From: Spongiivirga sp046524175
GTDB lineage: Bacteria; Bacteroidota; Bacteroidia; Flavobacteriales; Flavobacteriaceae
Direction: 5' to 3'
DNA length: 64,000 bases
Assembly: GCF_046524175.1 (NCBI RefSeq)
Contig: NZ_JBEFZF010000001.1
Coordinates: 372,001 to 436,000, forward strand
The stretch's first letter is position 1; each line of letters begins with the position of its first letter. The position numbers and the translations under genes were made by a program. This document shows positions 19,389 through 29,095 of this stretch, one piece after another. The notes under the pieces are model-generated. The model was not told where the DNA came from. It saw only the letters and a list, made by a program, of their open reading frames with translations, and searched no databases.

Positions 19389-20060
19389 ATGGATGAAATA
19401 GTTATTATTGGCGCTTCTGGACATGCGCGAACCATTTGTGATGCCATTGAACAAAACAGCAATTATGGTATTCATGGTTTAATAGATTCATTTAAAGAGC
19501 CTGGAAAACCATTTTATTCATATAAGATCCTAGGAGACGAATCGATATTACCTGAACTTGTTAAAAAAGGAGTTACCAAAGGAGTAGTGGCTATTGGGGA
19601 TAATTGGGTTAGATTTCAAATGGTTGAAAGAATAAAAAAAATAGCGCCCAATTTTGAGTTTATAAACGTCATACACCCATCTGCTATTTTGAGCCCAAAA
19701 AGTACTATCGGTCAAGGTACAGTTGTCCTGACTGCCGGAATAATTAACGTGAGCGCTACCGTTGGAAATTTTTGTATTATAAATACAAAATCTAGTCTTG
19801 GACATGATGCCATAATGGATGATTTTTCTAGTCTTGCGCCAGGTGTTACTATTGGTGGGTCAGTACGTATTGGAAAATATTCAAATATTTCAATAGGCGT
19901 TAACGTTATTCAAAATATTTCAATTGGAGATCATACGGTAATTGGGGCAGGGTCTACCGTTGTCAATCATATTGCATCAAACAAACTTGCTTTAGGCACA
20001 CCTGCAAAAGTTGTTCGTAATAGAAAAATTGGCGAGAAATATCTAGATAAAAATCAATAA
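19389..20060 (+). CDS. NeuD/PglD-like sugar acetyltransferase
   Basis: This 223-aa protein has an N-terminal Rossmann-like part (IVIIGASGHARTICDAI) followed by left-handed beta-helix hexapeptide repeats (about 90-210, for example IGQGTVV and IGDHTVIGAGSTVV), the layout of NeuD/PglD enzymes that acetylate sugar amines or hydroxyls. It closes the plus-strand run, and its stop overlaps the end of the convergent SGNH gene by 7 bp. The downstream DegT aminotransferase and PglF-like dehydratase could make the amino sugar it uses. Confidence 0.85.
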   Translation: MDEIVIIGASGHARTICDAIEQNSNYGIHGLIDSFKEPGKPFYSYKILGDESILPELVKKGVTKGVVAIGDNWVRFQMVERIKKIAPNFEFINVIHPSAILSPKSTIGQGTVVLTAGIINVSATVGNFCIINTKSSLGHDAIMDDFSSLAPGVTIGGSVRIGKYSNISIGVNVIQNISIGDHTVIGAGSTVVNHIASNKLALGTPAKVVRNRKIGEKYLDKNQ

Positions 20061-21001
20061 AATCTTTTTTGGATTTCCTTTACTATTTCGTTCGCTACAA
20101 TTGTACGACCGTGATCATTCCAATGCCTATCATAAATCAAAGTTGTTGGCTTTGATGAGTTGTTAAAACCTGGTGAAAGGTCGATAAATTTGTATTCATT
20201 CTTTTTTAAGTAATCAATGAAAATTTTCGGGCTAATATCGGACTCAAGCATTAGTATAAACTTGTTTTTATCAAAATTGTATTCGTTGGCAAGTTTCTCA
20301 AAATTTTCTAGGTTGGATTGAATTATGATGTCTTTTTCAGATTTCTGGATAACCGTCTGTTCCTCTTTTTTTCCAACAGTTAAAATTTGTGCAAGTTTGG
20401 TTCTAAGCTGATCTAAAACACCGATATTTTGAAGATAAACAATAAGTTTGCTTTTTTGAATAAGACGCACGGTGGGTGATTCCATAGCTATTCTATCAGT
20501 ATTAATAGCATACTTTTCTCTTGTAAAGTCATTATCAAATTTAATCCCGAGAATAACCATATCAATAAGATCAAATTGAGATTTGTATTTGTAAATAAGA
20601 TGTAATTGATCTGCAAAATCATAGCCTGCATATCCATATTCGTATACTGATATTCCGTTGAGTTGAGTTTCCACTTTTTTCCCAATAGAGTTATCATAAT
20701 TTTGGTGAAATCCTTCGATAAATGAGTCTCCAACTATGGCTATTTCTGTTTTATCGATAGTGGGACTAAACGTCCTATATGAATTAAAACCTTGCTTATT
20801 GATGTTGTATTTAACATAATTTTGCCTTCTGTTTCCTGTTACCTGATAACCAGATTGTAGGGGTTTCCACTTTTCAACTTCTTCTTGATCAATATAGCGA
20901 TAAGGGTAGGACTTGTGTAAATGAAAAATCCTTACCAAACCCTCTAATAACAAGATGAGTAAAGTAAAATATACAAGGCTTTTAAAAAGTATTTTTTTCA
21001 T
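20054..21001 (-). CDS. membrane-anchored SGNH hydrolase-like protein (O-acylation partner)
   Basis: This 315-aa protein has an N-terminal membrane segment (about 7-22). The Ser motif AIVGDSFIEGFHQ and a C-terminal DRHWNDHG (Asp/His) fit the SGNH fold. It starts 3 bp after the MBOAT stop, so the two form an operon equivalent to AlgI with AlgJ/X-like partners. It likely acts in the periplasm to transfer or edit acyl groups on exported polysaccharide. It resembles the truncated gene at the left edge in type, not closely in sequence. Confidence 0.75.
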   Translation of the reverse strand: MKKILFKSLVYFTLLILLLEGLVRIFHLHKSYPYRYIDQEEVEKWKPLQSGYQVTGNRRQNYVKYNINKQGFNSYRTFSPTIDKTEIAIVGDSFIEGFHQNYDNSIGKKVETQLNGISVYEYGYAGYDFADQLHLIYKYKSQFDLIDMVILGIKFDNDFTREKYAINTDRIAMESPTVRLIQKSKLIVYLQNIGVLDQLRTKLAQILTVGKKEEQTVIQKSEKDIIIQSNLENFEKLANEYNFDKNKFILMLESDISPKIFIDYLKKNEYKFIDLSPGFNNSSKPTTLIYDRHWNDHGRTIVANEIVKEIQKRFY

Positions 21002-21004
21002 CGC

Positions 21005-22456
21005 TTAGAATTGAAAATAAATAAAAGACCTATCAACTTTATCATCATAGAACAACAACATCGCGAACACTACCAACGCATATGCGATAAAACGAACTAC
21101 TTTATGTTTAAACTTAAAAGGTGATCTTTCGTCTTTTCTTATCAAATATTCATAAATAATAAATACGGCAATTAATACAAAATAATCAATCATTCTATAC
21201 CCCAGAGGATGTGAATAGGTGTCCCAACTAAAATCAGAGAAAATCTGTTTAATATACTTGAAAGAGTCCTCAACCGATTCTGATCTGAAAAAAATTCGAG
21301 AGAACGTAACAATTATGAAAGTCAACAAAATTTGTATAACCTCTTTTAAGGATGGTAGTATATTATGTTGTGCCACTACACTTTCTTTATAAATAGTGTT
21401 CCTCCCCATCAAAAAGACAGGGATAAATGCTATCGCATGGAAAGCACCCCATAAAATAAAAGTCCAATTGGCACCATGCCAAAAACCACTTACCAAAAAA
21501 ATTATGATGATATTTCTTACCGCTTTTGCCTTTCCTACTCTCGAGCCCCCAAGGGGTATGTAAAGGTAATGTCTGAACCAAGTGCTTAAAGAAATATGCC
21601 ATCGTTGCCAGTATTCAGCAACGTTTCTAGAAAATATTGGGAATTTAAAATTTGACATTAGTTCGATACCAAATAGTTTGGCCGTGCCAATTGCAATGTC
21701 AGAATAACCGCTAAAATCACCGTAAACCTGAAAACTAAATAAGGTAACTCCAAGAATTAATGTTGAAGAAGGATACGTTCCATAATTTGCAAATATATCG
21801 TCAACTATTGGGGCAAGAGAGTCTGCAATTACTATTTTCTTGAATAATCCCCAAAGAATAAGTTTTACTCCATTTGTAAACTGGTTAGTATCGAAGGTTT
21901 TTTTTGTCTGTATTTGTGACAGTAGGTTGGAGGCACGTTCTATTGGTCCTGCTACAAGTTGGGGAAAAAAGGCAACAAATGTCGCAAATGGTAAAAAATC
22001 CTTAGTTGGTTGCAATCTCTTAAAATAGATATCTAAGGAATATGACATGGTCTGAAATGTATAGAAAGATATTCCAACTGGTAAGATAACATTCAGGGTC
22101 CAATTACTTTTTATCGTATAACCCAAAGTTTCAACCGCATTTACCCAGCTATCTGCGAAGAAATCATAATACTTAAAAAACCCAAGAAGGCCAACGTTGA
22201 ACACAATGCTGACCCATAGCCATATTTTTCTTTTTGTTTGATTCTCATGTTTATTGATTTGTAATCCGACAAGAAAATCCACGATGGTACTTCCAATAAT
22301 TAAAAAAAGAAAACGCCAATCCCACCAGCCATAAAAAATATAACTTGAAATCAATAGGAACAGGTTCTGTGATTTGATTCGAGTTTTAAGTAAATACCAG
22401 TAAATTATAAAAACGAAGGGTAAAAAAAGGAAATAGTCTATCGAATTGAATAGCAT
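21005..22456 (-). CDS. MBOAT family O-acyltransferase (AlgI-like)
   Basis: This 483-aa polytopic membrane protein carries MBOAT signatures: YWQRWHISLSTWFRHYLYIP and the conserved His in FLVSGFWHGANWTFILWG. It moves acyl groups, usually acetyl, across the membrane for O-acetylation of surface polysaccharide. The length matches AlgI relatives. Its partner SGNH gene follows directly. The pair is transcribed away from the sugar-nucleotide genes, across a 316-bp divergent gap. Confidence 0.9.
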   Translation of the reverse strand: MLFNSIDYFLFLPFVFIIYWYLLKTRIKSQNLFLLISSYIFYGWWDWRFLFLIIGSTIVDFLVGLQINKHENQTKRKIWLWVSIVFNVGLLGFFKYYDFFADSWVNAVETLGYTIKSNWTLNVILPVGISFYTFQTMSYSLDIYFKRLQPTKDFLPFATFVAFFPQLVAGPIERASNLLSQIQTKKTFDTNQFTNGVKLILWGLFKKIVIADSLAPIVDDIFANYGTYPSSTLILGVTLFSFQVYGDFSGYSDIAIGTAKLFGIELMSNFKFPIFSRNVAEYWQRWHISLSTWFRHYLYIPLGGSRVGKAKAVRNIIIIFLVSGFWHGANWTFILWGAFHAIAFIPVFLMGRNTIYKESVVAQHNILPSLKEVIQILLTFIIVTFSRIFFRSESVEDSFKYIKQIFSDFSWDTYSHPLGYRMIDYFVLIAVFIIYEYLIRKDERSPFKFKHKVVRFIAYALVVFAMLLFYDDKVDRSFIYFQF

Positions 22457-22772
22457 ATACAGGTAAATCTAGCAGAAAGTCATTTTTGGTTTTAATTAGC
22501 GGAAATATCGTTCAAATTAATTCAATATTCCAAATAATTTGTTGAAGAGGTAAAGTAACCAGTTTATTTTGTTTTTTGACGAATAATACGGGGCTGTATT
22601 TATTCATTATTTTTTTTCGCTTAAATAATTGATTTTACTTAAAAATTAATACTCCGCTTATCGAACTACGGTAGGGTTTTAACGATTAAAATTGTTTTAA
22701 GAATGACAACCGAAAAAATATGACAATATTTGTTATTGGAGGGTCGTTAGAAAACTTCATCTTGTAAACAAC
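22457..22772. other. divergent intergenic region (MBOAT / DegT)
   Basis: This is 316 bp of AT-rich DNA between two divergent operons in the polysaccharide locus. I found only off-by-one versions of the TAnnTTTG box (for example AATATTTG near 22727). No gene, repeat or clear hairpin was seen. Confidence 0.5.
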
Positions 22773-23918
22773 ATGGCAATTACCAATACAAAAACCAATG
22801 CAAAAATTTGGCTTTCATCACCGCATATGAGCGGTAATGAAAGAAACTTTGTTAATGATGCCTTTGACACCAATTGGGTTGCCCCTCTTGGACCCAACGT
22901 CAACGGTTTTGAAAAGGATATTGAAGCATATTTAGGTGAGGGTATTCATGCAGCAGCCTTGGTTTCTGGAACATCGGCAATACATTTGGGGTTAATTTTA
23001 TTAGGCGTAACGTCAGGTGATGAAGTTGTATGCCAAAGTATGACCTTTTCGGCTTCTGCAAACCCAATTGCTTATCAGGGGGCAACCCCCATTTTTGTTG
23101 ATAGCGAACGGTTGACTGGAAATATGGACCCTGAACAGCTTGAAATTGCTATTAAGGATAGAATGAGTAATGGTATAAAACCTAAGGCTATCATTGCGGT
23201 TCATTTGTATGGAATGCCTTACCAAGTTGATAAAATTCACACTATTGCCAAGAAATACGATATTCCCGTTCTTGAGGATAGTGCAGAGTCCTTAGGTAGC
23301 TTATTTCAAGGTATTAACTGTGGTACTTTTGGTGATATTGCAATATTATCCTTTAACGGGAATAAGATTATAACTACATCTGGTGGAGGTGCTTTATTAA
23401 CTAAATCAGAAGCGTTAAAAGAAAGAGCCGTTTACTTATCTACGCAAGCTAGAGATAATGCTATACACTACCAGCATTCGGAAGTCGGATATAATTATAG
23501 AATGAGTAATGTAATTGCCGGAATAGGTCGAGGACAAATACAGGTTTTGGATAACCGTGTTGAAGCCAGAAGGGCGAATTACGATTTTTATGTTCGTAAT
23601 TTAAAAGGTTATGATGAAATAGAATTTATTGATGAACCGGACGGATATTTCTCGAATCGGTGGTTATCAGCAATACTTACATCATCATACGAATTAAGAG
23701 AACAAATTCGACTTGCTTTACTAGCAGAGAATATTGAATCAAGACCGCTATGGAAACCGATGCACTTGCAACCTGTATTTAACAATGCGCCTAGTTATAC
23801 TAATGGTGTTTCAGAGGATCTGTTTTTAAGGGGTTTATGCTTGCCAAGTGGAAGTAATTTAGATGCGCAAGACTTGGAAAAAGTTGTTTCTATAATTAAA
23901 AGCGTATTAAATGTTTAG
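22773..23918 (+). CDS. DegT/DnrJ/EryC1/StrS sugar aminotransferase (PglE-like)
   Basis: This 381-aa PLP enzyme has the family layout: SGTSAIHLGLILLGV, EDSAESLGS and the PLP-binding Lys198 in SFNGNKIITTSGGG. It transaminates keto-sugar nucleotides, typically UDP-4-keto-6-deoxy-GlcNAc. It overlaps the PglF-like dehydratase by 8 bp, so the two steps (dehydration, then 4-amination) are probably coupled. The product would be a UDP-linked diamino-sugar precursor suited to the NeuD-like acetyltransferase upstream. Confidence 0.9.
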   Translation: MAITNTKTNAKIWLSSPHMSGNERNFVNDAFDTNWVAPLGPNVNGFEKDIEAYLGEGIHAAALVSGTSAIHLGLILLGVTSGDEVVCQSMTFSASANPIAYQGATPIFVDSERLTGNMDPEQLEIAIKDRMSNGIKPKAIIAVHLYGMPYQVDKIHTIAKKYDIPVLEDSAESLGSLFQGINCGTFGDIAILSFNGNKIITTSGGGALLTKSEALKERAVYLSTQARDNAIHYQHSEVGYNYRMSNVIAGIGRGQIQVLDNRVEARRANYDFYVRNLKGYDEIEFIDEPDGYFSNRWLSAILTSSYELREQIRLALLAENIESRPLWKPMHLQPVFNNAPSYTNGVSEDLFLRGLCLPSGSNLDAQDLEKVVSIIKSVLNV

Positions 23919-25839
23919 AGATATTCTTGCTAAAAAAGGACAGAATTATGCGTCTAAATGGTTAGTGCTGGTAATTGATCTTATCATTGTTGCTATTACA
24001 TTCCTATTGGCGTACGGTGTGCAAAGCGGCTTGACTTTCTCCTTTAATTACGAAAGTTTTTTACTGCAACTTCCTGTTGTTTTGCTTTTTTCTTTGATCA
24101 GTTTTTTAATAGTAGGTTCTTATAAAGGAGTAGTTAGACACACGGGACTTAGAGATGCTTACAATTTATTCGAGGCAGTCAGCATTTTAATTATGTTTTG
24201 CAGTGGTTTTATTATTTTAAACCGCACCTTTGGTTTTTCGAATGTGTTAAATATCCCAGTTTCAGTAATATTTATTCATTACTTGTTAAATATTATCGCT
24301 TTAACGGTAAGTAGATTAGTCTTCAAAGTTTCATATAAGTACGTTATTTTCCGATTAGAAAGTTCTTCAAGGGTATTGATTTATGGAGCCGGCGACTCTG
24401 GACTCATTACATATGGCGCTCTGATCAACGATACCACCAGAGAAGTTTCTGTAGTTGGATTTGTAGACGATAATAATAAGAAAGTAGGAAAAAGAATAAA
24501 TGGGGTTACTGTTTTTTCAAAACAAGCAATTACCAAAGAGTTCATAGAGAAGCATCAGGTTAATGAAATTATAATTTCCATTCAAAATATCAGTAGTACT
24601 CAACTTAAAAAACTCACTGATAAAGCCGTTGATATTAATGTGCAAGTAAAGATCGTACCTCCTGTCAAAGACTGGATTAATGGAGATCTAAATGCTTCTC
24701 AAATCAAACAAATACAAATAGAAGACCTTTTAGAAAGAACACCTATTAAACTTGATAACCCTGAAATTTCTAAAGAAGTTGATGGAAAGGTGGTGATGAT
24801 TACAGGGGCAGCAGGGTCTATTGGTAGTGAAATCAGCAGGCAGATTGCAGCGTACCCTTGTGAAACTTTGGTGATGGTAGATCAGGCAGAATCTCCTTTA
24901 TACGATTTACAACAAGAGTTGCTTAGAAAAGGTATAAACAACTTTGTTCCCATAGTTGCTGATGTAAGAAATTACCAGCGTATGGAGACTATTTTCAAAA
25001 AATATAAACCAAAAATGGTGTTCCATGCGGCAGCGTATAAACATGTGCCTTTAATGGAAGCAAACCCTTCTGAAGCGGTTAAGATAAATATTATAGGGAC
25101 ACGATATATAGCTGACCTTTCTGCAAAGTACAGCGTTAATAAATTTGTTTTTGTATCCACTGATAAAGCTGTAAACCCAACAAACGTAATGGGCGCAACA
25201 AAACGAGTGGCAGAAATGTACATTAAATGCTTGCAACGAACATCTAATACGAAGTTTATTACTACCCGTTTCGGTAATGTTTTGGGTTCAAATGGTTCGG
25301 TAATTCCACTTTTCAAGAAGCAAATTGATAAAGGTGGCCCCCTAACAGTTACGCATCAAGAAGTGACGCGGTATTTCATGACGATTCCCGAGGCTTCTCA
25401 ATTGGTAATTGAAGCCGGTACAATGGGTAGTGGAGGGGAGATTTTTATCTTTGATATGGGTGAATCCGTAAAGATATTTGATTTAGCCAAGAAGATGATT
25501 CATCTTTCCGGCCTGAAGTATCCGGAAGATATTAATATTGAAATTACTGGCTTAAGACCGGGGGAAAAGCTTTATGAAGAATTACTGGCAAACGACGAAA
25601 ATACCAGGCCTACCCATCATCCTAAGATCATGATAGGAATGTTTAATAATGATAATTGCGCTGAGTTGACCAATAGGATAGAGGAGCTTTGTTTGATGGA
25701 TTTGTTGGAAGAAGATGAGAAAGTGGTTCTAGCGATTAAAAAAATAGTACCGGAATTTGTTTCTAATAATTCTACCTTTGAAAAATTGGACAAGCAAGTA
25801 AGTTCAAAAGTTCCAAAAATGCTTACTCAAGATAGTTGA
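23911..25839 (+). CDS. PglF/WbpM/CapD-like membrane sugar-nucleotide 4,6-dehydratase
   Basis: This 642-aa protein has four N-terminal membrane segments (about 18-140), a first Rossmann domain (IYGAGDSGLITYG) and a catalytic SDR domain (ITGAAGSIGSEISRQI). The active-site region reads STDKAVNPTNVMGATK, with Met in the place of the usual SDR Tyr, as in the PglF/WbpM group. It forms the 4-keto-6-deoxy sugar nucleotide used by the overlapping aminotransferase. It starts the lipid-linked repeat-unit pathway of a surface glycan. Confidence 0.92.
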   Translation: MFRDILAKKGQNYASKWLVLVIDLIIVAITFLLAYGVQSGLTFSFNYESFLLQLPVVLLFSLISFLIVGSYKGVVRHTGLRDAYNLFEAVSILIMFCSGFIILNRTFGFSNVLNIPVSVIFIHYLLNIIALTVSRLVFKVSYKYVIFRLESSSRVLIYGAGDSGLITYGALINDTTREVSVVGFVDDNNKKVGKRINGVTVFSKQAITKEFIEKHQVNEIIISIQNISSTQLKKLTDKAVDINVQVKIVPPVKDWINGDLNASQIKQIQIEDLLERTPIKLDNPEISKEVDGKVVMITGAAGSIGSEISRQIAAYPCETLVMVDQAESPLYDLQQELLRKGINNFVPIVADVRNYQRMETIFKKYKPKMVFHAAAYKHVPLMEANPSEAVKINIIGTRYIADLSAKYSVNKFVFVSTDKAVNPTNVMGATKRVAEMYIKCLQRTSNTKFITTRFGNVLGSNGSVIPLFKKQIDKGGPLTVTHQEVTRYFMTIPEASQLVIEAGTMGSGGEIFIFDMGESVKIFDLAKKMIHLSGLKYPEDINIEITGLRPGEKLYEELLANDENTRPTHHPKIMIGMFNNDNCAELTNRIEELCLMDLLEEDEKVVLAIKKIVPEFVSNNSTFEKLDKQVSSKVPKMLTQDS

Positions 25840-25893
25840 GGATTGGAAGTTTTATTAACTTTAAACCTAGTGTAGTTATCTAAATAATTAATA

Positions 25894-26673
25894 ATGAATA
25901 AACTATTATCAAAGCTAAACATACCTCTTTATTTTGTGGTTTTATGTGGATTACTAAATTCCTGTGTCTCTCCTAAAGATGTAATTTATTTTCAAGGAGC
26001 ATCAAGTAACGAGAAGTTAGTAGCAGTAACAGATTTTGTTCCTAAATATCAAGTTGATGATATATTGAATATTGTTGTTACAACTGAAAATCCGGAATCA
26101 TCTAGGCCTTTCAATCGTATTTCCCCTGGTGAAGAACAAGAAAACGGGGTTACCACAGGATATCTTATAGATAGTGAAGGTAATATTACATTCCCAGTGG
26201 TTGGAAAGGTTAAGGTAGCTGGACTTTCAAGAACAGAAGCTGCTGAATTGTTAACCGAAAAGCTTAAAGTGTATCTTAAAAACCCAACGGTTGATATCAG
26301 AATTTCAAATTTTAAGATAACGGTTACAGGTGCGGTTTCGGCTCCAGGTAGTTTTACAATTCCAAATGAAAGACTGACAATTGTAGAAGCGTTAGGATTG
26401 GCTGGAGATCTAACAATTCGAGGGAAAAGAAATAATATTTTGGTGATTAGAGATGTAAATGGGGTAAAAGAATTTTTTAGAATCGATATTACTTCAAAGG
26501 AAATATTTAATTCTCCGGCTTATTACTTAAGGCAAAATGACGTGATATACGTTGAACCAAATATTGCTGAAGTAAGGACTGCAGGTTCAAATCCTAACTT
26601 GTTTGCTGTTATTGTATCGCTTGCAGGTCTTGGTATTGCAACTGCTACACTGATCACTACGTTAAACAATTAA
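25894..26673 (+). CDS. polysaccharide export lipoprotein (Wza-like)
   Basis: This 259-aa protein has a lipoprotein signal ending in LNSC (Cys24), a Poly_export/SLBB layout (YQVDDILNIVV; GAVSAPGSFTIPNERLTIVEAL) and a C-terminal hydrophobic helix (about 233-255). It should form the outer-membrane exit channel for the glycan. It stands 10 bp upstream of the Wzc-like gene, the normal partner order. Confidence 0.92.
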   Translation: MNKLLSKLNIPLYFVVLCGLLNSCVSPKDVIYFQGASSNEKLVAVTDFVPKYQVDDILNIVVTTENPESSRPFNRISPGEEQENGVTTGYLIDSEGNITFPVVGKVKVAGLSRTEAAELLTEKLKVYLKNPTVDIRISNFKITVTGAVSAPGSFTIPNERLTIVEALGLAGDLTIRGKRNNILVIRDVNGVKEFFRIDITSKEIFNSPAYYLRQNDVIYVEPNIAEVRTAGSNPNLFAVIVSLAGLGIATATLITTLNN

Positions 26674-26683
26674 TTGCGGTAAA

Positions 26684-29095
26684 ATGGATCCTTTTCAAGA
26701 ATCACCTAGAAATGATGATGTTGTAAATTTTCAAAAAAGCGGATTCGACATTAAAAAGGAAATTTCAAACTATACAAGGTATTGGTACTGGTTTGTTATA
26801 GCCATGGTGACGTTCCTTTTAGGAGCGTTTCTGTATTTAAGGTATGCTGTTCCTTTGTATTTAGTGAACGCAACCGTAATGATTGTTGATGAAAAGGATA
26901 GCGGGGGGCCGGACCTTGCCGCTTTAGGAGAACTTGGAGTTGTCTCGAATAGTCAAAACAAAATTGAAAGCGAAATAGTAAGATTTAAATCACGCACATT
27001 GATGGAAAATGTGGTAAAAGATTTAAAAATTAATGTTCAATATTTTTCATTAGGAAGAATTGCTTATAAAGAGAACTATAATTCTTCACTTTTTACGGTT
27101 AATTTCTTGGCCAACGATTCCATTGTGTATCGATCTTCAGCAAAGTTCATTGTTGAAATTAAGTCGCCATCAACGTTCACTTTAAAAAATGAGAATGAAG
27201 ATGTATTAGGTACATACTCATTTGGAGAAAGTGTCGAGTTAGGTTTTAGCGATATCATAATTACACCCAATGTGAAACAAATGGGAAGATACGTGGGTAG
27301 CGTAATAATGGTTAAATTATCGCCAGTTTCTGATGTTTCAAGAATTTATAGAAATAACCTTAGTGTGGTTCAAAACAAAACAAATGCCAACGTAATTAGT
27401 ATATCGTTATCCGATACAGTAGGTGAAAAGGGGGCAGATGTTGTCAACACCCTGATAGATTACTATAATAAGGCATATGTTGCTGATAAGAATCAGGTTT
27501 CTGTGAACACCATTAAGTTTATTAATGATAGGCTTGATGTGGTTTATAAAGATCTCTCACAAGCTGATAAAGATGCGGTGTTTTTTAAATCGTCAAATCA
27601 ATTAACAGATATTGACTCTGAAGTGGGGGTTTTCCTATCGGCAGATACTGCAAACGAGACTCAAATAAAAGAATTGACCACCCAACAACGACTAATCAAT
27701 TTCATGATTCAGTCCGTTAACACACAAGGTCAAAATTATGAAGCCTTATCAACAAGTTTAGGAGGTACTTTTCCATCGGTAGCGCAAAGTGTGACCAACT
27801 ACAATATTTTAGCAGCGCAAAGAAAATCACTTTTAGAATCATCAACTTTACGAAACCCTACTGTGATTAATTTGACGCAACAGCTGGAGAATTTAAAGTC
27901 TAATCTTAAGCAAAGTTTAAATACCATTTCGCAGTCTATTTCAATACAACTGTCTACCTTAAGAGATCAAAACGCTGTTCTTGATTCCAAGTTAACTTCG
28001 GTTCCAGGGCAAGAAAGAGAATTAAGAGATATCACAAGAAGATTGGAAACTAAGGAGCAAATTTATTTGTTTCTGTTACAAAAAAGAGAAGAGGCAGCTA
28101 TTTCGTTAGCCGTTACAAAACCAAACTCAAAAGTTATTGATCCTGCGGTAGGACAATTTGCATCGTTAGTATCACCGAATAGAAAGATGATATTTGCTGG
28201 TGCTTTTCTAATGGGGTTAGTGATCCCTTTTGGGGTTATTTATATAAAGGGCCTATTAGATAGTAAGATTCATAGTAAAGATGACATTGAAGGTAAATTA
28301 AGTGCACCTTTAGTTGGCGATATACCAAGAATGAGAAGGCGCGATAAAGTATTGATCTCCAAAAAAGACAGATCCGGGTTTGCTGAATCGTTCAGAATAC
28401 TAAGGACGAACCTCGACTTTCTTCTTGCTGGCACAAAAGAAAAAGGCAAAACAATTTTTGTTACTTCTAGCATATCAGGGGAAGGTAAAACGTTGGTCTC
28501 TGTGAATGTGGCTTCGACCTTGGCTATGACCGGTAAAAAAGTAGTTTTGGTGGGTACGGATATGCGTAACCCTAAACTTCATGAGTTTATTAATATACCA
28601 GAAAAGGATCTCGTCAATGGATTATCTAATTATATTACAAAGCCAGCAGTTAAACCTGAAGATGTAATCCTGAAATATGAGGAGAATGATTGGTTTGATG
28701 TGATTTCTTCTGGGGCAATACCTCCAAACCCTGCTGAATTACTCATGCAGGATAAAGTTAATAGACTCTTTGAGTATTTAAAGGATAATTACGATTACAT
28801 TGTTGTTGATTCAGCTCCGGTTAGTTTGGTCACTGATACAATGTTAATTGCCCCACTATCGGATCTTACAATATATATCGTACGTGCAGATTTTACCGAT
28901 GTGAAAATGTTGAATAACATCGAAACGATGTATCGTGAAAAAAGATTGCCAAATATGGCAGTTCTTCTAAATGCGGTAGATCGTCGCACTGGGTATTATG
29001 GAAGTTATGGGAGCGGTTATTACGGTACTGAAGCGAACGGTGGAAAGAAAAAATTTAGTTTGAATCCGCTTAGCTGGTTTAAAAAAGCTAGTTAG
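26684..29095 (+). CDS. Wzc-like polysaccharide co-polymerase / BY-kinase
   Basis: This 803-aa inner-membrane protein has a Wzz domain with membrane segments near 35-55 and about 505-525, a coiled periplasmic part, and a C-terminal BY-kinase with Walker A (SISGEGKTLVSV), Walker A' (VGTDMRNPKL) and Walker B (YIVVDSAPV). The tail holds a Tyr-rich cluster (TGYYGSYGSGYYG) that serves as the autophosphorylation site in this family. It controls chain length and export with the Wza-like protein. Its end overlaps the convergent phosphatase gene by 8 bp. Confidence 0.93.
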   Translation: MDPFQESPRNDDVVNFQKSGFDIKKEISNYTRYWYWFVIAMVTFLLGAFLYLRYAVPLYLVNATVMIVDEKDSGGPDLAALGELGVVSNSQNKIESEIVRFKSRTLMENVVKDLKINVQYFSLGRIAYKENYNSSLFTVNFLANDSIVYRSSAKFIVEIKSPSTFTLKNENEDVLGTYSFGESVELGFSDIIITPNVKQMGRYVGSVIMVKLSPVSDVSRIYRNNLSVVQNKTNANVISISLSDTVGEKGADVVNTLIDYYNKAYVADKNQVSVNTIKFINDRLDVVYKDLSQADKDAVFFKSSNQLTDIDSEVGVFLSADTANETQIKELTTQQRLINFMIQSVNTQGQNYEALSTSLGGTFPSVAQSVTNYNILAAQRKSLLESSTLRNPTVINLTQQLENLKSNLKQSLNTISQSISIQLSTLRDQNAVLDSKLTSVPGQERELRDITRRLETKEQIYLFLLQKREEAAISLAVTKPNSKVIDPAVGQFASLVSPNRKMIFAGAFLMGLVIPFGVIYIKGLLDSKIHSKDDIEGKLSAPLVGDIPRMRRRDKVLISKKDRSGFAESFRILRTNLDFLLAGTKEKGKTIFVTSSISGEGKTLVSVNVASTLAMTGKKVVLVGTDMRNPKLHEFINIPEKDLVNGLSNYITKPAVKPEDVILKYEENDWFDVISSGAIPPNPAELLMQDKVNRLFEYLKDNYDYIVVDSAPVSLVTDTMLIAPLSDLTIYIVRADFTDVKMLNNIETMYREKRLPNMAVLLNAVDRRTGYYGSYGSGYYGTEANGGKKKFSLNPLSWFKKAS

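Noticed and set aside
22726..22734. AATATTTG as a promoter of the DegT-PglF operon
   Set aside because: It misses the TA of TAnnTTTG and has no spaced TTG, so it is not better than chance in AT-rich DNA.
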